From Schistosoma mansoni (Eukaryota; Platyhelminthes; Trematoda; Strigeidida; Schistosomatidae): DNA of 64,000 nt. Position numbers and translations under genes: made by a program. Below are positions 41,154 to 52,728 of the stretch, in pieces. The stretch is from the NCBI RefSeq assembly GCF_000237925.1, contig NC_031496.1:9780905-9844904 (forward strand). Reading direction: 5' to 3'. Each line of letters starts with the position of its first letter. Position 1 is the stretch's first letter. The notes beneath the pieces were generated by a model. It saw only the letters and a list, made by a program, of their open reading frames with translations, was not told the DNA's origin and made no database searches.

Positions 41154-44151
41154 GTAGAACATCAACATTGATGTTCTATGTCGAAATGATTGGGGGCCTA
41201 CTATAGTTAGACGAGAATGGTGACGAACCAACTAATGCTGAAGTCACACCTCGCGACCGGCCCTTACGTGGATTGAACCATCGACGCATCAAAGGATCAT
41301 GGACGCTATGGAGACTGTACAACACAAAAGACGTTATTACAAGAATATATTGGTTAAGGTACAACCACGAAATTACAGAAGTGAAAGAACAACCACTATC
41401 GCGTGGGCCAGTCCATGGCGTATAATTGATTGATGTGCGTTGACTATCTTTGACTTTGACAGGGATCAATGATCTGTTCGATATTCAGTGACCCTACAAT
41501 ACTCCCCCACCAGATTCAACGGCCGTTTGAATCGATGCCAAACATGTTGGGAGTAGTCGCGCGCCGGAGGTTGCCAGACGATTAATATGAATCCTCGGGG
41601 TATTGCCGAGCTGTAAGAGAAATGGAAAGGAGGCTGCAGAAACTGATCGGGAAACAACGAGTAATAACACGTAACAAGGACGTTGGTTGAATGTTAAGCG
41701 ATCAACCATAGAAATAATAGAAAAAGAAATATTTTAGAGTTTTATCAAGTCGCGTTGAAAAAGATAGCTCTGACAAGTGGTTGAGTTCCTCAGATGAGAA
41801 ACGTTAAGTTTGCCGCAAGAGTAGTGATGTCACAGTGATAGTACGATAAGTGTATTATCGATCGATGCCGATGTTTGTACTGCCCTCGGTACAGAGTAGA
41901 AAGTCAGTAAGTGACGTTGACAACTGTTCGTAAGCGTTGATTTCTAGTTATATCTATATTTAACAGACCAACTGTAAGTACAGAAGTATAACCGTGAAGA
42001 TAAGCCGTGGTTTCCTTGTGCGAAGCTTCTGATCAACTTGTAGTCAGTTTGGAAAAACTGATAACTGCTGTGAAAATCAATAAGGGTCGAAGAATACAGA
42101 TCGAGAGCGAAGGTGGCACGATGAAGTTTCTAAAAGATGATAAACGGTGAGTGCTGCACATGTGTTTGATGAGTGAACCGAAAAATGTCGAAAAGAACAT
42201 AAGAAACCAAGAATGTCACTCTGGACTCATGTCAATGATATCGGTGAAAAATGCTGTCAGTGTTGGGGTAGGGACGACAATATCGTTGTCAGTTTGCAGG
42301 AGATTCGCTCGACTGCGTAAACTGATGATTCGTGTGAATGAGTGTCGTCAAACCACCAATTGAACTGGACAGGCTTTAGATCGTCGAGTAGTTGAACAGC
42401 CGATTGATGTACCGAAACATCTATTAGGTAACAGCCACGCGGAAACAATACTTCATAAGATGAAAAAAAATACGACGTCGAATTTGAATAACTACAATAG
42501 TTCGGATGTGTTGTAATGTCACATCGAAGTAACATCATTTCGTATACTGACAATTGTACTGAACGTTCGGGTGGGCATCGTTAATATAGCAATTGAATGT
42601 GTAATAGCAAACATATACGAAGACTATCGTGGGGTTCGTGGAGAAGTTCAGAGGTCGTTTAGATATTTTCCAAACCCGTATTGCATGTGAATGAGCCGAA
42701 GACAGAATTAAAGTGACTTTCGTGCAATAAGGAAATCGAGCCATGATTTACCGTGTGAGATAACAGCAAATACAAAGCGCATAGTAAACATTAATTTAAA
42801 TGGTAATCACCAATGTAACTAAAGTTCAAGTTTAGATAACGTGATCATTTCGTAAAAGAGCTTATTATCTCGTGTTAAGTAACATATTAAATACGATGAA
42901 TTGTCTAGTAAGGACATGGACTAAGATTGCTCGTGTACACGTAATACGTTTTTCTACAGCCTGACTTACGAGTCATAAATGTACATGGTTTCGACTAAAA
43001 CGTGACGGCAGTGACAGAATATATGACTACTTTACGTGAAAATAGTCGCGAAATGTTATTAGACATCATAAACATCATACGAAATTATTTAACACAGTTA
43101 TGAAACTCGCCTGGGTTACTCTTGCTCCCAAGTAATTGAAATTTGCTGATGAAATTCGTAGATTAACGAAGAGTTGTAGACTGAATTGATATACGTCCAA
43201 ATTTAATTTGAGCCAAACACGTAGCATTGCCTGGCGAAACAGTCTAAACAAGATCTAACATTGCAGGAAATTTATAGTTCAAACTCATCGTAAATTTCTA
43301 GCATTTGTATCCTCTGATTCGCCATGGAACTCAGCAATTGGAAATTAGCCAGGCAGTGGTCAGGAAAGTAAAATATTCTAGGAGATAGTTTCTGATAGTA
43401 GTTAGTTGACAGTGATTAAGCAGAAAGATGAATTTATAATCGACAGTTCATCCTGTATTGGTTATACAGGTGGATAAGTTGCAAACACATATGCGTTCGT
43501 GTTACCTTGAGGCTAAACTTACGAGTAGTTGATATTTTGACAGACATTTTACACAGGAGCATTTACATGCTGCTGATGCTTGTTAAAGAACCACGATAGT
43601 CGATTATAGTCGTAGTTGATTGGTTAGTTCTATCGATTGAACTAATTATTTCAGTTGAAATGCTAATCAACATTGATATGAAGCAACGAATGTTCACAGA
43701 AACTGATAAAGATAGCCGAAGTTAAAAAGGAAAAATAATAAGTATAGAATGCAATAAAAAAGATCATAATAATAGGTTGCGTTATTCGAAGTCTTGCTCA
43801 CCAGTGTAAGATCATCTTCGTTGATGTTCTATGTCGAAATGATTGGGGTCCTACTATAGTTAGACGAGAATGGTGACGAACCAACTAATGCTGAAGTCAC
43901 ACCTCGCGACCGGCCCTTACGTGGATTGAACCATCGACGCATCAAAGGATCATGGACGCTATGGAGACTGTACAACACAAAAGACGTTATTACAAGAATA
44001 TATTAGTTAAGGTACAACCACGAAATTACAGAAGTGAAAGAACAACCACTATCGCGTGGGCCAGTCCATGGCGTATAATTGATTGATGTGCGTTGACTAT
44101 CTTTGACTTTGACAGGGATCAATGATCTGTTCGATATTCAGTGACCCTACA
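41154..44151 (-). mobile_element. Non-autonomous LTR element nested in the gag region
   Basis: Two ~345-bp direct repeats (41154-41498 and 43805-44151) flank ~2.3 kb without recognisable coding sequence. GGTCA occurs at both outer edges (41149-41153 and 44152-44156), a 5-bp target duplication. On the minus strand the upper repeat is followed by TGGTGAGCAAGAC (primer-binding-like, tRNA-Trp type), and GGTGGGGGAG (polypurine-like) precedes the lower one. Orientation is therefore minus, opposite to its host element. The non-coding body and size fit a LARD-type parasite of an autonomous CsRn1-like family. The repeats are very similar, so it is fairly recent. Confidence 0.82.
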
Positions 44152-46313
44152 GGTCAACGAACGTTCGACGATGGTGTACTTAAACAGCTCTTCTTATCCA
44201 AACTCCCGAAACAGGTGCAAGTAGTTCTCATCTCGCTTCAAAACAACGCCGTAGACGAACTTGCTGCATCCGCTGATCGAGTCTTAGAAATTACGAAGTC
44301 GACTAGCGCCGAGGTTTTTCCCGTCAAAGAAAAAATCCAATCGACCCCGACTGACATAGCCGAACTATGTCACACTCTCACACGATATCTTAGACCTCGT
44401 AATGACCGTAGTCGGTCAAGAACCACGTGAAGAGGTGTTTCACGTAGGCGATCTGTCTCTCGTGGTCGAGAGACAGCTTCAAAAAGAAGACACTGATCTT
44501 CAGTACGAGTTATCCTCAACAACTCTAAAACTGCGTATTAAGCAGATGGGAACACGTAAGGAAACATTACTATGTGACACATCTACAAGTTGGGATCGTC
44601 CAATCGTGCCAAAACATTATCGACGCAACGTCTTCAATACGTTGCACAATCTTTCTCATCCAGGTGTTCGTGCATCCATCAAGCTTATAGCCGAACGGTT
44701 TTGCTGGCCTGGTATGAATAAAGACGTGAGGGAGTGGGCACACTCCTGTGTAAGCTGCCAGAAATCTAAGGTCATAAGACACAACAAATGTCCCTCAGGC
44801 TCTTTCAAGACCCCTGATGCTCGTTTCGACCATGTTCATCTGGATTTGGTAGGACCCTTACCCTATTCAAATGGATACTCATATCTCTTAACATGCGTAG
44901 ACCGTTTCACTTGATGGCCAGAAGAAGTACCTATTAAGGACATTACTGCTGAAACTGTGGCTCGCGCCTTCGTCAAAAGATGGGTAGCAAATTTCGGCTG
45001 CCCTTCAACCGTCACTACAGACCGCGGACGCCAGTTCGAATCTGGACTTTTCCGTTGTCTGACCACACTATTAGGAATCACCTGCTTCCGAACGACAGCC
45101 TACCACACACAAGCAAACGGGTTTGTAGAACGTCTTCATTGACAACTAAAGGCTTCCTTATCAGCTACAAACGTTTCACAGTGGACAGACACTCTCCCAC
45201 TCGTCTTAATAGGTATCCGCAATGCGGTGAAAGCTGACATTGGATACACTGCATCTCAACTCGTTTATGGAATGACACTCCGACTTCCAGGAGAATTCGT
45301 AGATCCTTCGTCTTCTTCATTGAACATGGATGTCAACCCTTACACGAGCAGGCTTACAAACGCAATGCGTTCAGCTAAACCTGCTCACACTCGACCTCAA
45401 TCAACTGATGTTTTCGTTCAACCTGACTTACGACATAGTACACATGTCTTCGTTCGTCGAGACTCACATCGACGACCTCTCGAATCAGCATACGAAGGAC
45501 CCTTCAAAGTTCTTCAACGTGAACCTAAGTACTATGTAGTCGATAAGAACGGCACGAACGATAGCATCAGTATCGATCGACTCAAAGCAGTGTACCTAAA
45601 AGAAAACCCTAGCTACGTCGAATTTCCTTCGGTACATTCGAACGACACGGCTCCTACACTTGTAGTACCCCATACGGCAGCCGACACGCACCTTGATACT
45701 TCGTCAACGTCGGAAAATAAACTAAAGACAACGCGTTCTGGAAGAAGAGTAAGATTTCCAGGACATTTAAACGACTATTACACATAGAACACAAACTTTA
45801 TCTCGAATTTCCTTCGCATTGTTTATTATAAAAAAAGAATTTTTATTATGCTCATCTTTATATATTTATTCCAAAAAAACAATTTTTTTACTTATGAGCG
45901 TATATATATTATTTTTATATAAAAAAAACCAAAATAGCCAATTTTCTTTTACAATCGCTTTTACGCTGTCGCAAGCATATTAGTTTATTTCCTTTTTTCC
46001 CGCTCACCTTGTGTCCCTACGCAAGTACGTGTATTTCGACAGGCACTCACACGCTCTATTTTGTTTCTTTTCCAGGACGGCTGGAAAAGAACGATGAAGC
46101 TTATAAGGAACCGAGATCTCGATTGTATTTTGTTTTACGATTACTATATTGTATTTCCTGACTCTTTATAGTAAAGGAAGACGACCAGACGCTGCTAAAC
46201 ATAGCAGGCTACCAGAAGAGTGTTTAGTAACGTCAAACTCGTTGGGTTTAAACTTCTGGCTGGCCACGTCATAGGGTCATCACTACCTCACCAGGGAGAG
46301 AGTGATCTGTAGT

Positions 46314-47055
46314 TGTGAATAATTCCCCAAAATCAATAGCTCTTTAAGTGTTCGACATTGGATGCTGACCACATTGTTTTAAGTGGACTTGTTTAACTGA
46401 AGGCGTTCGGTCATGCATTCGCACCAGATCACGTTACGACTCAGCGTGGGAAACAGCTCCTACGTTCGATAGCCAGATTAGAGTAAACACTTCTCGATAT
46501 ATTGATATCGGATCAAATATATCTTTCCAATCTCTTCGCATCTGACTTCTGATTTTAACCGATTGGGGGACGATTCAAATATAGAAGGTGTTACTGGTTA
46601 ATTGTTTTCAAACTTGATTACTGGTCAATGGCTAATCCTAAAGTAGTGACTGGTGTTATGAAGTATAACCGTGTGGAAATCTCGAAAAATTATTATGTAG
46701 TCCTTCAGCATTAATTCTGACCTCACTAGCTTTGCTGAACACACTCTACCTGAGGAAGGTGGGTTGGACATCTGCACCAGATTACAATAGGGTACGCTGT
46801 GCTACTCTTCTTTCACTACAACTGGCCAACTTAGATCACATACTTCCTTACCCACAGATGATCTTCCACATATATTTTTTGACCCCTTCAATCCTTACCT
46901 CTGGTTTCACTGGCTTTAAGGTCCTCGATTAATTGGATGTTACGGACGAGAGCTTTGTAAAGCACTGAATATCTGTGAAGATCTCGGTGTTGAGCCCTAT
47001 GTAACCTGATACACCAAAATATAAGCTGTGAGCATTCACCTTGTCGTAAAATTAA
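46314..47055 (+). repeat. 3' LTR of the broken CsRn1-clade element, probably interrupted
   Basis: Matches the 5' LTR from the start to about 46603. A stretch of about 360 bases of unrelated sequence follows. From about 46965 the sequence again resembles the end of the 5' LTR (GTAACCTGATACACCAAAAT against GTGACCTGTTACACCAAGCG). This looks like an insertion into the LTR. Confidence 0.55.
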
Positions 47056-47059
47056 GTTT

Positions 47060-48379
47060 ATGTTTTGTATGCTGAGATTAAAGTTTTGCGTTCTCAGATT
47101 TTTGGGACATTTGCGAATCCATTTCTCATTGTAAAGACCGGGAAAACAATTTTCGGTTTGAATGCTGAACTAACGAGCGAACATTTATTCCATTAGACCA
47201 GACTACGTTCATCTATAGCGTACAAAGCGTTTTTGAGTAACTCCTAGTAAATTATATCAAAATGCAAATTCTTTGTTTAATTTAAACGGTTCTGGTTTAA
47301 AAAAAATGGATCTTATCAAAAGTATAAGTATGTCTCAAACAGCACAGCCTGTTCTACACAGTCGAGGGTTTCTGTAACACAAACAAACGTGCTAAACAAC
47401 AAAAGGAATAGTTAGTAAAGAAGAGTGAGTTACTGTGGTGTTTGAATTAACCAGTGATTCCCTTGTATTAGTGACTGTTTTGATTTCGAATTCCGAACAC
47501 AGTACATTCGTTCGTGCTCATCTAATACTTCTTGATTAAATTGCGTCATTGCTGGTATTACCACTTTATACCATAGTTCAATTACTTCAAATCATCACAC
47601 AATGACAAGTGCACTAACACCGATCTAAATCATAATTCCACATGCTTACTGAAGAACATAAATTCTGGGTAAATTACACATCCTCGCGTTTCACCAAATC
47701 TGAAATCCATTTGACTGGGTGAAATGAATCTGACTGAAGCTGAAAATCACTCATTAACGACTCAGAGTTAATCATTATGCATTTTCTCCACATCTTAAGG
47801 ACTGTTGGCGGTAGTGTAAGTTTACTGTGGTTACAGACAGTAAAAGCACGATCAACGTCATTCGAGACTCTGCGTCATCGGTCATATTCATCACTATTCT
47901 GAGTTTCAGAGAGACGGCGATTTCGCGTGTTATATAGCAAATTATTTATGAATTGGGTCACCATAAGTGATGCAGTTCAAGTGTAACCTGGTGATAGTCT
48001 TGAAAAGCAACATATTTTCACGCACACACTAGATTCAAGTTGTTATACATCAAGAAACCGTCTAACTGATGACACTATCACTCCACCATATGGTCCAGTA
48101 ATTTGTAATTGATAGGGTTTTAACAGGCATTTTGGGTGTAAAACATAGAGCTCCGGTGTGTAAATTAACGTATCCGCTGATTTCTAATGATTTAAAAATG
48201 CCACAACAACACTGGAAACCTACGGAAACACCAGGAGGTGTCTTGTGACGTGTGTCAAGAGAACGTCATGTATTTGTGCCACACAATGTGTATGCTCAGA
48301 GCTAATTTTTAAACCTAATGTTGAGTTGAGATATACACTATGATTCTGGGTGAGTTACAGGTAGACAAAAAACTGGACT
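47060..48379. other. Intergenic, nothing recognised
   Basis: AT-rich with stops in all frames and no repeat match within the window. Confidence 0.45.
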
Positions 48380-48630
48380 TTGTGTTATTTGTGTTATTAA
48401 TTAACCAAAAGATAATAATGAGCAAAGCGATAGAACATAGGTCAGTTTTACCTAATAAACAATGGAAAATGTCTATACTTCTTTCAATAGACTCTACAAA
48501 TGGTCCTACCATTATTGCTTCCTTTAGAGAATTCCACATTTTGATAATTCTAGCCGCGAAATCATTCTCACGAACATTCTTGCTAGCCTTTCCATATTCG
48601 GCGAGGCTACAATTTAAGGACTAACCAATC
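48380..48630 (-). mobile_element. LINE C-terminal scrap (CR1/jockey type)
   Basis: The minus strand reads ASKNVRENDFAARIIKMWNS then LKEAIMVGPFVESIERSIDIF, the 'N.F..RV...WNSLP..VV.A.SV..FK..LD.F' ending of CR1/jockey-like polyproteins. No other part nearby. Confidence 0.6.
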
Positions 48631-48639
48631 AAATTATGA

Positions 48640-51500
48640 CACGAAATGCATTCATTCGGCTAAATACCATTTCGGCATTGAAGCTGTTGTCAGTTCGTTA
48701 TGAAAACATGCAATCTAATTCCTAATCCTAACGTTCAACTGCAACTCCTAATTATAATTCCTCACACAAACATATGACTCCCATTTAACCTTAATAAGTC
48801 GAAAGAGATTGCAGGGTCATCCATAAATTATGATCTCACCTAGTGTCCTACTTTATCTTCCTGTGCTACATATGGTGCAAATTTATAGCTTTCTTAGTTG
48901 ACCAATGTTTTTCAGCCCCAATACTTTACTGACTACTCATAGAATTCGTTTCAATAAATTAATATCCATCTTAAGAAGACTTGACGTATGTTAATTTCCA
49001 AATGACATTCTAAGTTAATCCAGTAAACGGTCCCGAATGATCCACAGTTCATGTGAATCATGGTTTCACCAAGTTACTCTTAGGAAGAACATACTCTAGT
49101 GGCTGATGGATCTTAATGGGAAGAGACACAATTTACCGGATATAATAATAATAATTTATCCTCAAATAACAGTTGGTTACATGAGGCATGCCGGCTTACA
49201 GGCAAGATCAAATTGTTACAGAAGTTGCAATTTTCACCGTAGAGAATTGCTTAGCTGGGTTGATATTTTATAAGATATGAATGTAAATGGATTTCGTAAG
49301 AAACATATTGACAATATCACAATTGACGCACTTTATGAAGGTAGCGTTGCGACATACAGATGATGGTCGAGATTAGATACATGCGAAGTTTGGGGCTTTT
49401 AGAGGCTTCAACCTTATATCCCTCCTGAATGTCTGAGGCTCTAATAACGGTGTAGGACAAAGTCACCCGTGCCATATATGTTTTCGGTGGGGCATATCCA
49501 GGAGGCTGAAAAAAGTGTAAGAAAAAGGAAGGACGAAAAGCAGAGTACACATGGAATAGTTAAGGTGTAACCATATAGCCTATTTGTCTATTACTGAAGT
49601 ACTTATTAAGCAAGAGCGTACTAATAAGTTAAAGAAAATAAGTGTGAACAAGATATGAGTGGAAAAGGAACTGTATAAATGAAGGTAGTTCAGAAAAAAG
49701 CTGAAAGTATGGAATTATGTGTAATTATTAAATATAGTGCTGAAAACAGTATTCTGATACAAATGTCTGTCTCCCTTCTTTTTCGAAGCCATTTGAACCC
49801 TTTTTTGTTTTTTAGATTTTATAGGGTATGGAGTGTGCTTCGTTTTTAACGAATTGTCTAGTTTGCTTGTAATAGGATTACTCGGTAGGAAGTGGAACCA
49901 ATTCAGCGTTTTAAACACGATTTAAAGAGGTATTTTGCATAAATAAATCAGCATCAATACCGTTGGTTCGTGTGATCGCACTTGACACAATAAGCCGTAA
50001 TTTGTTATGTTCTGCCCTACAGACACGGGTGGATCCAAGTTATCTCCCCAACATCATGCTGGTGGTCAGTAACGCCACCCTCCCTTCTTTTATAATTTTA
50101 GGCTCTCTTACGTTTGTGGTCGGTATGAATATTGCTTTAATCAGGGCCCACAGTTGGAATACACTGTCTCTACTAGTTCCATGTTACAAGCAAATCAGAT
50201 GGTAAAAGCATTTGTATTATGGGTTAGACATCCATTTAATATATCATACTGCTATGAAAATAAATAATGGTAAAAATTGTAAGAGACATGTCAGATTATA
50301 CGTGGTTAAGTGATGGTAAGGGCTAATAGCAAACCAGAGGATATGTGAGAGTAGATAGTTGACTCCATTTGCTTTTTACTGAATAACGTGATACTAGAAT
50401 GATTCAGAATATATGTAGTAAGTGAGTCGTTGCTGTTCAACGTGTTTTGTCCATATTTATTGGTTTAAAGAGAAGGGAAGTTTTTGTGGCCACAAGCTTA
50501 TACCTAATGCATCACTCCTCATGCTTAAGTGTTCCGTAAGATTAGAAACGTCTGAGAGACCTTATGTTTTTTATTAAGTCATGGGGTCATCTTTAGTATA
50601 GTAATGTCGTGAGATCCAAATCACTTGGTTGATCACTAGCAAGAAATACATTGGGATGAATGGGGGTGAGATTGTGTGGCATTTTCCTTGTCATTAAAAA
50701 TGAACCAGTGAACTCTTCATTGGGAAAACAGTAATCTCAAGGAGAAAGAAGGACTTCGGTTATGAAGTCTCAACTCACTTGGGGAAATCCAGGTGCACAT
50801 GTGATCCGCTGACAGTCATCAGTTATTTTAGAGTTTAGAAAAAGTTGATTACTCAACCCGCTCATAAAAAATCCATCCTCCAATCAAGACAGAGAATTTT
50901 TGAGCTTATGGTTTAGAAGAGACTCACTGATATATTATTTTGATGGTCGCTGTGATTGAGAGGATAAGCCTTTGACCATAGCTGTATCATTTATTGGCGG
51001 AAACGACAACACCCTTTACCAGCAAGAGAGTAGTCTACTCTCGAAGACTTAATGCTTAAATTTAGCGATAGAGATGAAGCAATGTTTGTCTACCTACTAT
51101 ATTCAGTGAGTCAGTTAAACTATGTTGAGGCCTGAAGATTTGTTTGGTTCGGAGTAGGTCAGGATCTTAATGACACTTAAGGGCTTAAAACCCAAAGTAA
51201 TTGGTTCGTTGTGGAAAGATAAATACGGATTTTCTTAGCAAGAAAAACTCTAACTCTGTTTTGAAAGTTATGTGCCTTTACAGGAAATCGACCCAATTTA
51301 TTCATTGCCAAATACTCTTCCACTGCCTACATAACAGTAATACGTCTAACTAACTTGAAAATTCGAAGGTGCTCGAGTAAATCTGTTTAGATGTCATGAG
51401 TCTGGTAAAAATAATCACTGAACTCCAGGTCTGGGAGCAATGTAAAGGGAAGTAGTTAGAAATTTTACTCGTAGTAAAACTTTACGCAACTTGGTTGTCT
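48640..51500. other. Intergenic, nothing recognised
   Basis: AT-rich. Contains a short (AAT)n near 49143-49155. ORFs below 85 codons show no known motif. Confidence 0.45.
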
Positions 51501-51524
51501 GGCAATTTCACTGTATTATTAGAA

Positions 51525-51656
51525 CGGAGTTCGTGGAAATTGTAGTGATTTTAGTAGATGAATTCATGAGTGGATGTAGGCTAGACCACTATTGAAAACT
51601 TGGAGGCACTGGGTCTCCGTCTTGCATTGGTGTGGGACTCTTGAGCAGTGAACATC
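51525..51656 (-). mobile_element. Hammerhead SINE, part left of the LTR element
   Basis: GTGGAAATTGTAGTGATTTTAG, GAATTCATGAGTGG, CTAGACCACTATTGAAAACT, CTTGGAGGCACTGG and GGGACTCTTGAGCAGTGAACATC follow the SINE tail and ribozyme on the minus strand. The SINE is cut at 51656 by the LTR element and goes on at 57175 with CATCCTCGATCCCACATGAAGG. The ribozyme core is damaged. Confidence 0.7.
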
Positions 51657-51923
51657 TTTCGTCCCTATAGGTAACCCTCGTGCTATTGATAGAAGAAACC
51701 AGAGAAGTAGTGAATAGGTCTTTATTTCGATCTTCGCGCAGTCACAGTGGAGCGTGGGATTATCTGTTCAGACAAACAAAGGCTCTCAACATTCCATATA
51801 AGATAGTAGGGAATATAACGCTTACAAAAGGTAAGGAAGTGAATGAATACTTGAACAATACTGTTTTAGCATATGCTTGGTTGTTTGGGGTCAACTCTTA
51901 ACCAACCAACCTGAGCTGTTACA
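51657..51923 (-). repeat. 3' LTR of the young element
   Basis: Twin of 56908-57174, preceded on the minus strand by the polypurine-like AGGGGGAAGC. Confidence 0.9.
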
Positions 51924-52728
51924 TTAGCTTCCCCCTAGAATCGACTTCCGTAGGAACGTCGGTTCGATTAACCTATCTATCGATAACACCTTCGTTCTAT
52001 TTCTCATCCCAAGGTGAAATTATCAACTCGCTCACTATTTGACTTACAATCAGTTACGACTAACGCTTTCAATGATAGTCCATGGATGTCTCTTCATTTA
52101 CCAGCTTGTCATCTTTGTAGCATGTGATCTTTTCTACAACTATCGCTGACGGTTTGCTGCGTGCTTTTAAGAGAAAGTGTGAGAATGTGGAATAAGAATA
52201 TCTGAGGAAGTGCCGCGAGCGGGCTACCCAACACCATGTTGGTGAGGTACGATTTTTCCATGCTCAGACCGGCTATCAGGTGTTTACTCACCTGCCTCTT
52301 GAGTCGCCCTCAAGTAAAAAGTAAAGAAGAGTCTACTTCAAAGGTAATGGTGAAAATCAAGCAAACCTGAAGAACTGCTCCACTGCCTGCATAAAATAAT
52401 AAGATACAAAATGGAAATACATAAATGCAATTGATAATTGTTCCGTTCATGTAAGTGCTTCCCCTAACCAGAAAAAGAAATTATAAAACTCGCCTGGGTT
52501 GCTTTTTGAATTCGTTGTATTTGCCAGTGTAAGTTGTACGAGTTTGAATAAAATCCTCAGCCATCGTTTCGGAATACCTAGCTTATGTGTCCAGTATTTA
52601 AAAAAAATATTTAACATAACACTTATATATCAAAGGTAAAAGTTCTGGGGAGTTGTATGTGAGGCGGAATGAAGAAAAAAAAATTATTTTTAAGTAGATG
52701 CAGGGTCTGATTAGCTACGTGGTTAGAT

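Larger units (their letters stand above)
40287..47055 (+). mobile_element. Broken CsRn1/Boudicca-clade (Gypsy) LTR element with nested insertion
   Basis: Two nearly identical terminal repeats, starting at 40287 and 46314, bound gag-like and integrase-like sequence on the plus strand. Gag-like sequence starts at 40777 (MTEQTPKVFELKTI) and resumes at about 44157 after a nested element. Integrase-like sequence (zinc finger SHPGVRASIKLIA ... SCVSCQKSK, core block LDLVGPLPYSNGY) lies at about 44580-45785. A purine-rich tract precedes the 3' repeat. Protease, RT and RNase H are not seen, so it is a broken fossil. The close match between its ends suggests a modest age, older than the copy at 51657. 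Confidence 0.85.

Noticed and set aside
42151-42744. Several 70-100 codon ORFs in the body of the nested LTR element
   Set aside because: Found on both strands, with no similarity to gag or pol motifs.
51680-51901. 73-codon ORF, identical to the one at 56931-57152
   Set aside because: Both lie on the antisense strand of the two LTRs; they are identical because the LTRs are.
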